Source: Sporocytophaga myxococcoides (GTDB lineage Bacteria > Bacteroidota > Bacteroidia > Cytophagales > Cytophagaceae). From it: a stretch of 64,000 nucleotides of DNA. The notes under the pieces were generated by a model. That model was not told where the DNA came from. It made no database searches and was given only the letters and a program-made list of their open reading frames with translations. The stretch's first letter is position 1; the number at the start of each line of letters is the position of its first letter. The stretch is taken from NCBI RefSeq assembly GCF_000775915.1, contig NZ_BBLT01000009.1:1-64000 (forward strand), in the 5' to 3' direction. This document shows positions 1 to 9,662 of this stretch, in pieces. The position numbers were made by a program, and so were the translations under genes.

Positions 1-1479
1 GTTGATCTTACTGCGAGCAGCAAGGACTTTACTGGGGGAACCTTTACCTGGTCGACCGGATCAACTGATAATCCTTTGACCGTCACTACTAGCGGAATGT
101 ACTCCGTAAGCTTTGTTTCTGACGAAATATGTGCTTCTGAAGTATCAGACAGTATTAAAGTGGTCGTTAATCCAATTCCTCCAAAACCGGAAATTACGTC
201 CAGTGGTCCACTGACTTTCTGTGATGGTGGTTCAGTAGATCTTACTGCCAGCAGTTCAGGTTTTACAGGCGGCACCTTTACCTGGTCTACAGGTTCCACT
301 AACAATCCATTAAGGGTAACCACATCAGGAACATACACAGTAAAATATGTTTCTACTAATGCTTGTCCATCCGATACCTCCTTATCTGTAACTGTGACAG
401 TAAATCCGATTCCGCCACAGCCAACTTTCACTGCAGACGGCCCATTAGCCTTCTGTCCGGGAGCATCAGTGACATTGTTTGCTCAATCCGGAAATTTTTC
501 GGGTACATTCAAATGGTTTAAGGAAACTATAGCATTAGGCAGTAATCCTTCCATTACATTAGCTGAAGCAGGTAATTATCACATATATTTTACTTCTGAT
601 TCTGGTTGTGCTTCAAATCTTTCAAGAGATTTTGAGATCATCCATTTACCGGATAATTCTCCGGTAGATTTAGGAAAGGATATTATAACCTGTAATTCTT
701 ATTTGGATCTATATGCTTTAACTCCTGCTGTAGGTGCTGGTAAATGGTCCGTCTACAACACCAATGATGCTATAATTATTGGAGATCCCGCATCAGATAG
801 TATTCGTGTAACGGGCTTAGAAGCCGGATTAACCTATTCTTATATATATACCATTAAAGGGGGTTGTGGTCCTGACAAATCCGATACAATCAATATTACG
901 GTCGGCCTTCCAGGATTTGATATAGCATCCATAGATACTCCAATGGATACTCTGTGTGTAGGTGTTGCAAGAAGAGTAACGGTTTTTGCTAAAGGTGGAT
1001 CAGATCATTATAGTTATGAATGGATCAATACTAAAAACATGGATACAATATCTACCAAACTCAATTATTTAGACATTACTCCGGACGGTATTGATAATTA
1101 CTATTTAGTATATGTAAAGGATTTAGATCAGCCTGGTTGCCAAACATTTCCAGATACAATAAGCATTCATGCGATCCATAAACAAGCTCTTTTTATTCCA
1201 AATTTAATTACACCTAATGGAGATGGTAAAAATGATGCCTTTAAAATTGTAGAAGAAAAGAACTACGATAATAAAATGTTCCCTGAAGGGTCTTTTGTTG
1301 AGATATATAATCGTTGGGGAAGTCGCGTATATGAAGCAAAAAATTATGATGGGACATGGAAAGCTGATAATATTGCAGATGGTATTTATTATTATTATTT
1401 AAAAACAGGTTGTGGTCAAGACGAATACAAAGGCTGGCTACAGATTCTATCTAATACCGATTCAGATTCCAGAAAGTAA
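1..1479 (+). CDS. Secreted repeat protein with CHU/gliding-motility C-terminal domain (5' end outside window)
   Basis: The reading frame is open from base 1, so this is the C-terminal part of a longer gene. The first ATG inside the window (76) is internal. Two near-identical modules of about 78 residues (234 bp apart; compare the bases at 1 and 235) share LTASS-x-FTGGTFTWSTGST and end in NPIPPxP. A third, diverged copy follows. They look like Ig/PKD-type beta-sandwich adhesin repeats. The last ~90 residues match the CHU C-terminal (type B T9SS sorting) domain, with FIPNLITPNGDGKNDAF, VEIYNRWGSRVYE and DGIYYYYLK. The protein is therefore probably exported by T9SS and displayed on the surface. 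Substrate or partner cannot be told. Confidence in the class is high; the true length is unknown. Confidence 0.88.
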   Translation, partial: VDLTASSKDFTGGTFTWSTGSTDNPLTVTTSGMYSVSFVSDEICASEVSDSIKVVVNPIPPKPEITSSGPLTFCDGGSVDLTASSSGFTGGTFTWSTGSTNNPLRVTTSGTYTVKYVSTNACPSDTSLSVTVTVNPIPPQPTFTADGPLAFCPGASVTLFAQSGNFSGTFKWFKETIALGSNPSITLAEAGNYHIYFTSDSGCASNLSRDFEIIHLPDNSPVDLGKDIITCNSYLDLYALTPAVGAGKWSVYNTNDAIIIGDPASDSIRVTGLEAGLTYSYIYTIKGGCGPDKSDTINITVGLPGFDIASIDTPMDTLCVGVARRVTVFAKGGSDHYSYEWINTKNMDTISTKLNYLDITPDGIDNYYLVYVKDLDQPGCQTFPDTISIHAIHKQALFIPNLITPNGDGKNDAFKIVEEKNYDNKMFPEGSFVEIYNRWGSRVYEAKNYDGTWKADNIADGIYYYYLKTGCGQDEYKGWLQILSNTDSDSRK

Positions 1480-1545
1480 GATAACCATCTGGAAACATTG
1501 AAGCTAAACGGCCGGACAACAGTTATAAAAAAAATAATTTTTAAC

Positions 1546-1573
1546 AGGAAGGGACCTTAAACAATCCCTTCCT
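1546..1573 (+). terminator. Possible terminator hairpin after surface protein gene
   Basis: A perfect 9-bp stem (AGGAAGGGA / TCCCTTCCT) with a 10-nt loop, about 67 bases after the stop. No clean T-run follows, so termination is uncertain. Confidence 0.35.
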
Positions 1574-1750
1574 CACCTTTATCTAAAAACAATTGTGATC
1601 TTTTCTGCTACAAAAGTTTAAGTCTTATATAGTTACTCTAATCCTCTTTTTAACGAATAATTTGGGAATAGCAATTGCATTTCTATCTGCTACTCCTTCG
1701 CTGCTATCATAAAGTCTCACCAAAAGAATCACCAAGAACATGATATAAAC

Positions 1751-1785
1751 AAAATTGCCACTAAAGATCCTTTAGTGGCAATTTT
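1751..1785 (-). terminator. Strong hairpin, probably bidirectional terminator
   Basis: A perfect 16-bp stem (AAAATTGCCACTAAAG with its complement) and a 3-nt loop. It lies just downstream of the minus-strand gene that ends at 1809. The symmetric A/T ends give a U-run in either direction. Confidence 0.75.
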
Positions 1786-1808
1786 ATATCTGTCTCTAAC
1801 TTTTCAAA

Positions 1809-3791
1809 TCAATATTTAATCAACCTTTCAAAAGTTTCAGTTTTGTCCTTATGGGTAATCCGTATTAAGAAAATTCCTTTTTCAATACCGGAAATATCCA
1901 GAGCTTCGCTATCTGCAAAAGACCTGATAAGTTTTCCTGACAAATCGTATAAGTTTGCTTGTTCAACATTTGAGGTGTTTTTTAAATAAATATAGCTGAC
2001 TGCAGGATTGGGGTAAAAGCCTGAAGCCTTTTCATGGGCAGGATGATCAATACTAGTTGGTCCATCAAAGTCTGAAAGTGACCTTCTGAATAAGCCTTGA
2101 AATTGAACGATAGTATAAAGATCATTATCAAGAATCATCAAGTTCCTTATATCTCCAAAAGGTAATGTTTGGTTAAATGAAGTCCATTGATCAGAAGCAT
2201 GACGAAGAACATAAATAACATTCTCAATACTTATGACAGCAAATTCTTTATTGACTGTTAATTCATAAATATTGGCATTGCTTGTATTTAATCCTTTAAA
2301 GATTTTTCCCCAGGTTGAACCTCCGTTAAAAGATCTGTAAAGGTAGTCTCCTGCTGTTGACAAATACATAGTATCTCCAGCCTGCACAAGTTTTGTAAGA
2401 TTCTTACTGAAAGTAACTGTATCCCAATTTATATATGGAAATGGTGCCTTTAACAATTTCTGACCGCTGGTAAGGAGAATCTCCCCTTTTGAATTTTTGA
2501 CTATACTATTTGAAGCTGAAGACAAAAACTGAAACCAGTTATCACCTTGATCCATAGACAAGTACAAACCAGCACTGGTACAGACCCATAAAGAATCATT
2601 AAATGTTTTAATATCTGATATAGGAACGGAAGGTAATCCTTGTTGTGCTAAAGCCCAGGTTTTGCATGAATCTTGTGAACGATAGGTATTCATATAATTA
2701 CTCGCAAACCAACTCTTATTATTTATATGCAGACTGCTAATAGTAGCGCCGGCCTCTGCAGGAGGACTTTTCATTTCCCAGGAAATACCAAAATCCTTGC
2801 TCAAATAAACTCCTCCAACCTCTGCCCCTGCAATTAAGTGCTTTCCATTAGAGGCTAGTGTTGCAAGTTCTCTTTTATCTCCTAAATTATTCTGAAGCCT
2901 GGCCGTCTTCCATTCCTCTCCATCTTTTTTAGAAACAATACCTAATATTGAACTCAGAAATATGGTACTGCCAACACGAACCATAGAATTGATTTGATCA
3001 GGAAGCCCAGGGTACTGTTCCTGCCAATTTCCATTTAGTTTCTTAAAAATATGATATCCTGAAGTAAGCCACAAATCAGACTGATCTATAAAAATTTTGC
3101 TGACTTCTTTATTCTCGAAGTAAGGAACGGGAGTCCAGTTTTTACCTTCATCAGTTGAGAAAAATAAGCCAGCTTTAGTACCTGAATAGATTGTATCATT
3201 TAAACTTTCCACACTGTTTACTTTTTTCCGAGGAAAAGCGAGTAGTTTCCAGTGATCACCGGAGTTTTCTGATACATATAGTCCGGAATCAGAAGCTGCA
3301 TATATTTTGTCATTGATGATCCGGATCTGTCTGGTTTTAACCTCTGGAATACCTGCTGTTATTCTTTGTGCAGTATTCAATACATCATCTGAAATATAGA
3401 TACCCGTGGCTGTTGCAAATAAAACTCTTTCGTCTTTGATTTCTATATTGTAAATTTCTCCACTTCCGATTGACTTCGTGAAAAGACGTTCAGCAATAGA
3501 GATATCTCCATATAAAGCAACAAATCCATTTTCACTTCCGGTTACTACATGCTTATTCCATTTAGTTGCGCATGAATACCTGTAGTTTGCCAATTCCAGA
3601 TTATAAAATTTATAATGGCCTAGTTCTTCTTCTCCTACTGTGATTGCCCCTCCGATACTGGCATAAACCTTATCCCCCTGGTTCATCAGAAAAGTTGCTT
3701 TATAGGTGGTTGGATTCGTTAACTTTACCCATTGACCTGAAACCGATAATGATAAAAACAATGTAAATACATTTAATAGAAATACTCTCAT
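1809..3791 (-). CDS. Secreted BNR/sialidase-like repeat protein with T9SS type A sorting domain
   Basis: The ORF opens at 3821, but the ATG at 3791 is preferred. It begins a clean signal peptide (MRVFLLNVFTLFLSLSVSGQ), and a TAnnTTTG promoter box at 3830-3837 would leave almost no leader for the upstream start. The body (~560 residues) is a string of beta-propeller blades of the photosystem-II-stability/BNR type, with recurrent motifs such as GLYVSENSGDHW, GLFFSTDEGKNW, GVYLSKDFGISW and GLYLSMDQGDNW. The last ~75 residues are a T9SS type A sorting domain (YPNPAVSYIYL, NLYDLSGKLIRSF, GIFLIRI, final KY). Likely secreted or surface-attached. The ligand is unknown, and no sialidase catalytic residues were identified. 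Confidence 0.85.
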   Translation of the reverse strand: MRVFLLNVFTLFLSLSVSGQWVKLTNPTTYKATFLMNQGDKVYASIGGAITVGEEELGHYKFYNLELANYRYSCATKWNKHVVTGSENGFVALYGDISIAERLFTKSIGSGEIYNIEIKDERVLFATATGIYISDDVLNTAQRITAGIPEVKTRQIRIINDKIYAASDSGLYVSENSGDHWKLLAFPRKKVNSVESLNDTIYSGTKAGLFFSTDEGKNWTPVPYFENKEVSKIFIDQSDLWLTSGYHIFKKLNGNWQEQYPGLPDQINSMVRVGSTIFLSSILGIVSKKDGEEWKTARLQNNLGDKRELATLASNGKHLIAGAEVGGVYLSKDFGISWEMKSPPAEAGATISSLHINNKSWFASNYMNTYRSQDSCKTWALAQQGLPSVPISDIKTFNDSLWVCTSAGLYLSMDQGDNWFQFLSSASNSIVKNSKGEILLTSGQKLLKAPFPYINWDTVTFSKNLTKLVQAGDTMYLSTAGDYLYRSFNGGSTWGKIFKGLNTSNANIYELTVNKEFAVISIENVIYVLRHASDQWTSFNQTLPFGDIRNLMILDNDLYTIVQFQGLFRRSLSDFDGPTSIDHPAHEKASGFYPNPAVSYIYLKNTSNVEQANLYDLSGKLIRSFADSEALDISGIEKGIFLIRITHKDKTETFERLIKY

Positions 3792-3829
3792 ATAAAAACT
3801 AAAAAAAGGATAAAAAAACAATTATGAGG

Positions 3830-3837
3830 CAAAGGTA
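3830..3837 (-). promoter_or_regulatory. Candidate -7 box (TACCTTTG)
   Basis: Matches the Bacteroidota TAnnTTTG -7 element on the minus strand, 39 bases upstream of the preferred ATG at 3791. No convincing -33 TTG was found. Confidence 0.4.
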
Positions 3838-3976
3838 AAAAATTCTCACATTGACCAGTTTGTTTTGATGAAATATTGTAAATACTTTAATGTCCTTTTA
3901 GGGCGAGCCAATTTAATTCCGATTCAGAAACTTTAAGTTACATTACCCTTAAACCTTACTATTTTAATTAGATTAA

Positions 3977-4010
3977 TTGTCCTGAAAGATGCACTAGACA
4001 AGATAACTTG
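3977..4010 (+). promoter_or_regulatory. Weak promoter candidate for beta-lactamase gene
   Basis: A TTG at 3977-3979 and a near-consensus TAACTTG at 4004-4010, 12 bases before the ATG at 4022. The spacing is a little long and the -7 box lacks one T, so this is only suggestive. Confidence 0.25.
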
Positions 4011-4021
4011 TAAATAAAAAA

Positions 4022-4927
4022 ATGACTTTCAAAAATTTAACATTACTAGCTTTAATACTAATTAGTACAACCTGGACAAATGCTCAATCGAACACATCTT
4101 TAAGGCGGGATATTGAAAAAGTTTTATCAACGAAAAAAGCAAAGGTTGGAGTCTCGATTATGGGAGACAACGGAAGGGATACTTTATCCATAAACGGGGA
4201 CAAGCATTTCCCTATGCAAAGTGTTTTTAAGTTCCATATTGCGTTGACTGTTTTATCCCAAATTGAACAAGGTAAATTCTCTCTAGATCAAATAATAAAA
4301 ATTGACGAGAATCAAATGTTACCTGGGCTTTATAGTCCTATTAGAGAAAAGTATCCTCATGGTGTATCCTTGAAAATTTCAGAAATTTTAGAATACACTG
4401 TTTCGCTAAGTGACAATGTCGGGTGTGATGTTCTTTTGAAACTTATCGGAGGTCCTCAGGTAGTTGAAAATTTTATAACGGAAAAAGGATTTAAGGACTT
4501 TTCTGTAAAAATCAATGAAGAAGTGATGCAAAACAATTGGGATTTGCAATTTAAGAATTGGACAACACCAAAAACCTCCACTCAAATACTTGCATATTTT
4601 TACGACAATGACAAAAAAATTCTGTCTGCTGAGCATCATGATTTCATATGGACAATCATGAAACAAACAGAAACTGGGAAAAACAGATTAAAAGGACAAC
4701 TTCCAGAAGGAACAGTAGTCGCTCACAAAACAGGCTGGTCCGGATCAAACAAAGAAGGTATTACAGCAGCAGTCAACGACATTGGTATCATCTTCCTGCC
4801 AAACGGACGTCATTATTTTATAAGTGTTTTTATAACCGATTCAAAAGAGGACACAGCAGTAAGTGAAAAAATTATTGCAGATATATCCAAGGTTGTATTC
4901 GACTATTTTGACAATAGGATGAAGTAA
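4022..4927 (+). CDS. Class A beta-lactamase, subclass A2-like
   Basis: A periplasmic serine beta-lactamase of 301 residues with a signal peptide cleaved near Ala21-Gln22. The class A signatures are all present: nucleophile S67-V-F-K70, S130-D-N132, a Glu pair in the omega-loop region (E166/E167 in NEEVMQNN) and K236-T-G238. The extended loops and the NEEVMQ form resemble the A2 group known from Bacteroidota (CfxA, CME, VEB and PER relatives). Its reaction is hydrolysis of the beta-lactam amide bond. It stands alone, with no AmpR- or BlaR-like regulator beside it, so it is probably a resident chromosomal enzyme. The substrate range (cephalosporinase or ESBL-like) cannot be read from the sequence with certainty. 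Confidence 0.93.
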   Translation: MTFKNLTLLALILISTTWTNAQSNTSLRRDIEKVLSTKKAKVGVSIMGDNGRDTLSINGDKHFPMQSVFKFHIALTVLSQIEQGKFSLDQIIKIDENQMLPGLYSPIREKYPHGVSLKISEILEYTVSLSDNVGCDVLLKLIGGPQVVENFITEKGFKDFSVKINEEVMQNNWDLQFKNWTTPKTSTQILAYFYDNDKKILSAEHHDFIWTIMKQTETGKNRLKGQLPEGTVVAHKTGWSGSNKEGITAAVNDIGIIFLPNGRHYFISVFITDSKEDTAVSEKIIADISKVVFDYFDNRMK

Positions 4928-5230
4928 GACTGCCCTATTCTGGTTTGAAATCTTTGAGCACTATGCCATCACCAGCTCTTTTTGTTTATAGATTATAAGA
5001 CAGAAATTATTACCCCTCCACATCATCTAATTCGATAATATTCCTTGTTCATGGTACAAATTCAGAGACCTTTTTGTTATTCCTTTAAAATTCAGAAATT
5101 GGAGATGTATAAAATAACTGAACATTAATAGTTGTTACAAGCTTTAATAGTTATTTTATGAATGATTAAATAATGTTTTTGAACTGACTACTTAAATAAA
5201 TAATTGAATAAGAGAGTATTATTACTGGAG

Positions 5231-8200
5231 ATGGAGAAGCAAGCAAATAAGTCTTTGGATGAATTTTCAAATTTAGGAAAAATGGGATCTTTAATTGCTG
5301 CCAAAGACTGGCAACAGACTACTTTGGGTCCTATTAAACTTTGGCCTTCAAGTCTGAAATCCTACCTGAAACTCATGCTTGGTTCGAAATATCCTATGTG
5401 GCTGGGCTGGGGCAAAGATTATATAAAGTTCTACAACGAAGCATACGCCCCCACTCTAGGTGTAAAACATCCAGAATCTTTAGGAAAATCTGCTAAAATC
5501 ATCTGGAAAGAGGTTTGGGATGTAGTTGGTCCTATGTGGGACAGGGTAATGACTAACGGAGAATCTCTTTATTATGAAAACCTACTACTTTTTCTTGAGC
5601 GGCATGGATTTAAAGAGGAAACCTATCATACGTTTTCATACAGTCCCTTACCAAACGATGAAGGTGTTATAGGAGGATTCTTTTGCGCTGTAAGCGAAGA
5701 AACCAATAAAGTAATCAGTCAACGAAGGCTCACTACACTGCATGACCTCTCTGATGCTTTCACTAAAGTAAAAACTGAAAAAGAGGTTTTTGATTGTTCT
5801 TCCGAGATATTGAAAAGAAATCCTAACGATATTCCATTTGCACTTATTTATCTTTTTGACAAAGAGCAAAAGCGTGCTATTTTAAAAGAAGTTATAGGAG
5901 CAGAAAAAGGTCAAAACTATTCACCTTTGGTAATTGAACTTCAGTCAGAAAAACAGGACATCTGGAAATTTTCAGAATTATTGTCTTCCCCTCGGAATTT
6001 GCTCCTGGAAAATTTATCTGAATTCAATTACATTCCTCAAGGTCCGTGGGATGAATGTCCGACAAAAGCAATGATCCTGCCTTTGCTAAAATCAGGAAAA
6101 GATCAACTCTCAGGATTTCTGGTATCAGGAATAAGCTCCAGGCTTAAAGCAGATGAGGAATATTCAAAATTCCTAGGACTTGTAGCCGGCCAGCTCTCCA
6201 TTGCGCTTGCCAACACAAGAGCCATCGAAGAAGAACGTAAAAGAGTTGAAGCGTTAGCCGAAATAGACAAAGCCAAAACATTATTCTTCAGTAATGTAAG
6301 TCATGAATTCAGAACTCCTTTAACATTAATTTTAGGACCAGTGAAGGAGCTGATTTCGAATAATTCCCAGGTAAGTCAGGAAGATAAAGAACAACTTCAT
6401 ATTGTACACAGAAATAGTCTCAGGCTGCTGAAATTAGTCAATACCCTTCTGGATTTTTCCCGCTTGGAAGCAGGACGGGTTCAGGCGGTATTCAGCAAAA
6501 CTGATCTGGCAAAGTTTACCTGTGAACTGAGTAGTTCTTTCCGGTCAGTTGTGGAAAATGCAGGTTTGAAATTCACTGTCAAAACAGGTACTATTTCAGA
6601 ACCTGTTTATGTCGATCATACTATGTGGGAAAGGATTGTATTTAATCTAATTTCCAATGCATTTAAATTTACTTTTAAGGGGGCCATAGATGTTTCTCTA
6701 AGACAGATAAATCAACATGTTGAATTAAGCGTAGAAGATACAGGCACAGGAATACCTGAATCCGAACTTCCCAATCTTTTCTCAAGGTTTCACAGAATAG
6801 AAAATTCCATAGGAAGAACCCATGAAGGATCAGGTATAGGATTGGCAATGGTAAATGAACTGGTCAAAATGCATCATGGAACCATTAAAGTGGAAAGTGA
6901 ATCCGGTAAAGGCACTACTTTTATTGTTTCCATTCCAATGGGCAAAGCACATCTTCCCGAAGACCGAATTACCAGTCCGGATGCTAAAAAATCAATAACC
7001 CTGAATGCCTTGCCTCACTTAGAAGAGGAATGGGAAACCTTTAACCGTAATACATCTGAGTATTCCAATACAACTCCTCTCGTTACAGATCTTACCAAAA
7101 AGAAAACAGAAAGAATTCTTATAGCGGATGACAATCCGGATATGAGAGAATACTTATCCAGGCTATTGATAGAGCATTATGAAGTTATTGAAGTAAGTAA
7201 CGGAGAAGCAGCTCTAAAAGCAATAAAAACAGAAAATCCCTCTCTGGTTCTTTCGGACGTCATGATGCCGAATCTGGACGGAATAGGACTAGTCAGACAA
7301 TTAAGGTCCTCAGGCAAAACCATCACTTTGCCAGTAATCCTTATCTCTGCTAAAGCCAATGAAGAAGCAACTATTGAAGGGATAGAAGCAGGTGCGGACG
7401 ACTACCTTGTCAAACCATTCAGTTCAAAAGAACTATTAGCCAGAGTTCAGACCCATCTGGAAATGGCCGAACTCAGAAAAGAAGCCCAGAAGGCTCTGAA
7501 TGCAGAGCGGCAGCAGCTTTATGATCTGTTCATGCAGGCTCCCGCTATCATCGCTGTGCTAATGGGGCCAGAGCACACTATTGAGCTTGCGAATCCCAGG
7601 TATATGCAGTTGGTCGGCTCGAATCGGGAAATTATAGGAAGACCCATTCGTGAAGCCTTGCCAGAATTATCCAGCCAGGGCTTCTTTAATATTTTAGATG
7701 ATGTCTATCAATCTGGAAAATCTTTCACAGGAAATGAAGCATATGTAAAATTAGACCGTAACAATGATGGACAATTAGATGAAGCATTTGTCAATTTTGT
7801 GTACCAGCCAATGGTTAATGCAAAAGGGATTATTTATGGCATTCTTGTGCACGCGGACGAAGTAACAGAACAGGTTAAATCAAGAAAACAGGTAGAAGAA
7901 CAGAATAGGGTACTGGAAATGATTACAAGGGGTTATTCTCTTTCTGAGTCACTAAGTCAGCTTCTTCTGAATATCGAAAAATGGTCTGATCATAAAATAA
8001 TAGGCTCCGTTCTTTTGGTTGATGAGGATGGAAAACATCTGCGCCATGGCGCTTCCCCAAGTTTACCAAAAGAATACAGTGATGAGATTGATGGAATTTA
8101 CATTAGTGAATCAGTAGGTTTGTGCGGAACAGCCGCATTTCTCAAAAAAGAAATTATTGTACCTGATATTGCTTCAGCCCCTCTTTGCAGGAGTTTTAAA

Positions 8201-9508
8201 GACCTGGCATTGATGCATGGATTAAAGGCTTGCTGGTCAACTCCGATTCTTTCAGGCGATAAATTACTGGGTACTTTTTCGATATACTACCAAACGCCCC
8301 ATGTACCAAACAGTACAGATAAAAAGAACGTTGAGTTTGCATTAAGAACTATTACTATTGCAATAGAACGAAAGCGCGCAGAAGAAAGATTGCAGGCTTC
8401 AAAAGATGAATCAGACAGGCAGAAACGGCTTTATGAAACGATTACAGGAAACACGCCTGATCTGATATATGTGTTTGATCTTGATTACAGATTTACCTAT
8501 GCTAATGAAGCTCTGCTCAGAATGTGGGGAAGTACCTTTGAACAATCCATTGGCAAAAGTTTGCTGGAAAATGGGTATGAACCATGGCATGCAGAAATGC
8601 ATGAAAGAGAAATAGACCAGATCGTTGCTACCAAAAAGCCAGTGCGGGGCGTGGTCTCATTTCCTCATGCAATACTTGGAGAGAGAGTTTACGATTATAT
8701 ATTTGTTCCCGTTATGAATGCATCTGGAGAAGTTGAAGCAGTAGCTGGAACTTCGCGAGATATCACTGATATTAAAAACGCAGAAAATTCTTTGGCTGAA
8801 AAAAACAAAGAACTGATAAACATTAATAATGATCTTGACAATTTTATATATACCGCTTCCCATGATCTTAAAGCGCCCATTTCCAATATAGAAGGTTTAG
8901 TTGCCTCCATGTTAGAAAACATAGATGAAAAGGTAAAGGCAGATGAGGAATTCAGATATATCCTGAGTTTGATCAATACATCCATCCAGCGATTTAAAAC
9001 AACCATTCATGATCTTACGGAAATAACCAAAGTTCAGAAACAGATTCAGGAGATCGTAGAAGAAATAAACTGTACAGAGGTAATTGAAGACGTTAAATTT
9101 ATTATTCAGGATCAGATAAAAGCATCCGGGGCCCTGGTAACGATTGATGATTCCAATTGCAGTCATATAAGGTTTTCCAGGAAAAACTTTCAAAGTATAG
9201 TTTACAATCTTATAAGCAATGCAGTTAAATACAGACACCCGTCTCGCACAGCTGAGGTCTTGGTCAGTATGGAATATAAAGAGGGATTCTACATATTAAC
9301 TGTTAAAGACAACGGAATGGGGATTGGAGAATCGAATATCAATAAATTATTTACCATGTTCAAACGCTTTCATAACCATGTGGAAGGTTCCGGAGTTGGC
9401 TTATATATTGTAAAAAGAATTATAGATAATGCAGGAGGCAAAATTGAAGTAGAAAGTCAGGTAAATGTCGGCACTATATTTAGAGTATACTTGCCGCAAG
9501 CTCTATAG
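5231..9508 (+). CDS. Giant hybrid histidine kinase: PAS-GAF-HisKA-HATPase-REC-PAS-GAF-PAS-HisKA-HATPase
   Basis: The open frame can be extended to a TTG at 5204, but the ATG at 5231 is preferred (1425 residues). Order of domains: N-terminal PAS-like segment (~20-150; WQQTTLGPIKLWPSSL, typical of this soluble kinase class); GAF (~160-330); HisKA with phospho-His H358 in SHEFRTPL; HATPase with SNAFKFT, DTGTGIP and GSGIGLAM; receiver with acidic pocket (ADDNPDM), phospho-acceptor D676 in SDVMMP and KPF; PAS (~760-890); GAF (~900-1050); PAS (~1070-1190); second HisKA with H1211 in ASHDLKAP; second HATPase (~1290-1425) with SNAVKYR, DNGMGIG and GSGVGLY. No transmembrane segment is visible, so it probably senses in the cytoplasm. 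No output response regulator is adjacent. Confidence 0.93.
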   Translation: MEKQANKSLDEFSNLGKMGSLIAAKDWQQTTLGPIKLWPSSLKSYLKLMLGSKYPMWLGWGKDYIKFYNEAYAPTLGVKHPESLGKSAKIIWKEVWDVVGPMWDRVMTNGESLYYENLLLFLERHGFKEETYHTFSYSPLPNDEGVIGGFFCAVSEETNKVISQRRLTTLHDLSDAFTKVKTEKEVFDCSSEILKRNPNDIPFALIYLFDKEQKRAILKEVIGAEKGQNYSPLVIELQSEKQDIWKFSELLSSPRNLLLENLSEFNYIPQGPWDECPTKAMILPLLKSGKDQLSGFLVSGISSRLKADEEYSKFLGLVAGQLSIALANTRAIEEERKRVEALAEIDKAKTLFFSNVSHEFRTPLTLILGPVKELISNNSQVSQEDKEQLHIVHRNSLRLLKLVNTLLDFSRLEAGRVQAVFSKTDLAKFTCELSSSFRSVVENAGLKFTVKTGTISEPVYVDHTMWERIVFNLISNAFKFTFKGAIDVSLRQINQHVELSVEDTGTGIPESELPNLFSRFHRIENSIGRTHEGSGIGLAMVNELVKMHHGTIKVESESGKGTTFIVSIPMGKAHLPEDRITSPDAKKSITLNALPHLEEEWETFNRNTSEYSNTTPLVTDLTKKKTERILIADDNPDMREYLSRLLIEHYEVIEVSNGEAALKAIKTENPSLVLSDVMMPNLDGIGLVRQLRSSGKTITLPVILISAKANEEATIEGIEAGADDYLVKPFSSKELLARVQTHLEMAELRKEAQKALNAERQQLYDLFMQAPAIIAVLMGPEHTIELANPRYMQLVGSNREIIGRPIREALPELSSQGFFNILDDVYQSGKSFTGNEAYVKLDRNNDGQLDEAFVNFVYQPMVNAKGIIYGILVHADEVTEQVKSRKQVEEQNRVLEMITRGYSLSESLSQLLLNIEKWSDHKIIGSVLLVDEDGKHLRHGASPSLPKEYSDEIDGIYISESVGLCGTAAFLKKEIIVPDIASAPLCRSFKDLALMHGLKACWSTPILSGDKLLGTFSIYYQTPHVPNSTDKKNVEFALRTITIAIERKRAEERLQASKDESDRQKRLYETITGNTPDLIYVFDLDYRFTYANEALLRMWGSTFEQSIGKSLLENGYEPWHAEMHEREIDQIVATKKPVRGVVSFPHAILGERVYDYIFVPVMNASGEVEAVAGTSRDITDIKNAENSLAEKNKELININNDLDNFIYTASHDLKAPISNIEGLVASMLENIDEKVKADEEFRYILSLINTSIQRFKTTIHDLTEITKVQKQIQEIVEEINCTEVIEDVKFIIQDQIKASGALVTIDDSNCSHIRFSRKNFQSIVYNLISNAVKYRHPSRTAEVLVSMEYKEGFYILTVKDNGMGIGESNINKLFTMFKRFHNHVEGSGVGLYIVKRIIDNAGGKIEVESQVNVGTIFRVYLPQAL

Positions 9509-9662
9509 AAAATAGTATATATTGATTGTCTTCTCATTTGCAAATATTTTGTAGAGTCTAATTGTTCATTAAAAGTTAAGGAAAAGGCAAGTTCAGGAAG
9601 GAAAAATAAGCGAACGAGGGAATCATATCTTAAATCTTGACTTTTCTAAATTAAATGAACTA

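Larger units (their letters stand above)
1480..1808. other. Intergenic region with two inverted repeats
   Basis: This is the convergent gap between the surface protein (+) and the BNR-type protein (-). It holds two hairpins, at 1546-1573 and 1751-1785. No ORF with coding character was seen. Confidence 0.6.

Noticed and set aside
4406-4666. Minus-strand ORF inside the beta-lactamase gene
   Set aside because: Shadow frame with unlikely composition (Cys/Phe/His rich).
5204-5230. TTG start extending the hybrid kinase by nine residues
   Set aside because: TTG starts are rare here, and the ATG at 5231 is close and followed by the conserved N-terminal segment.
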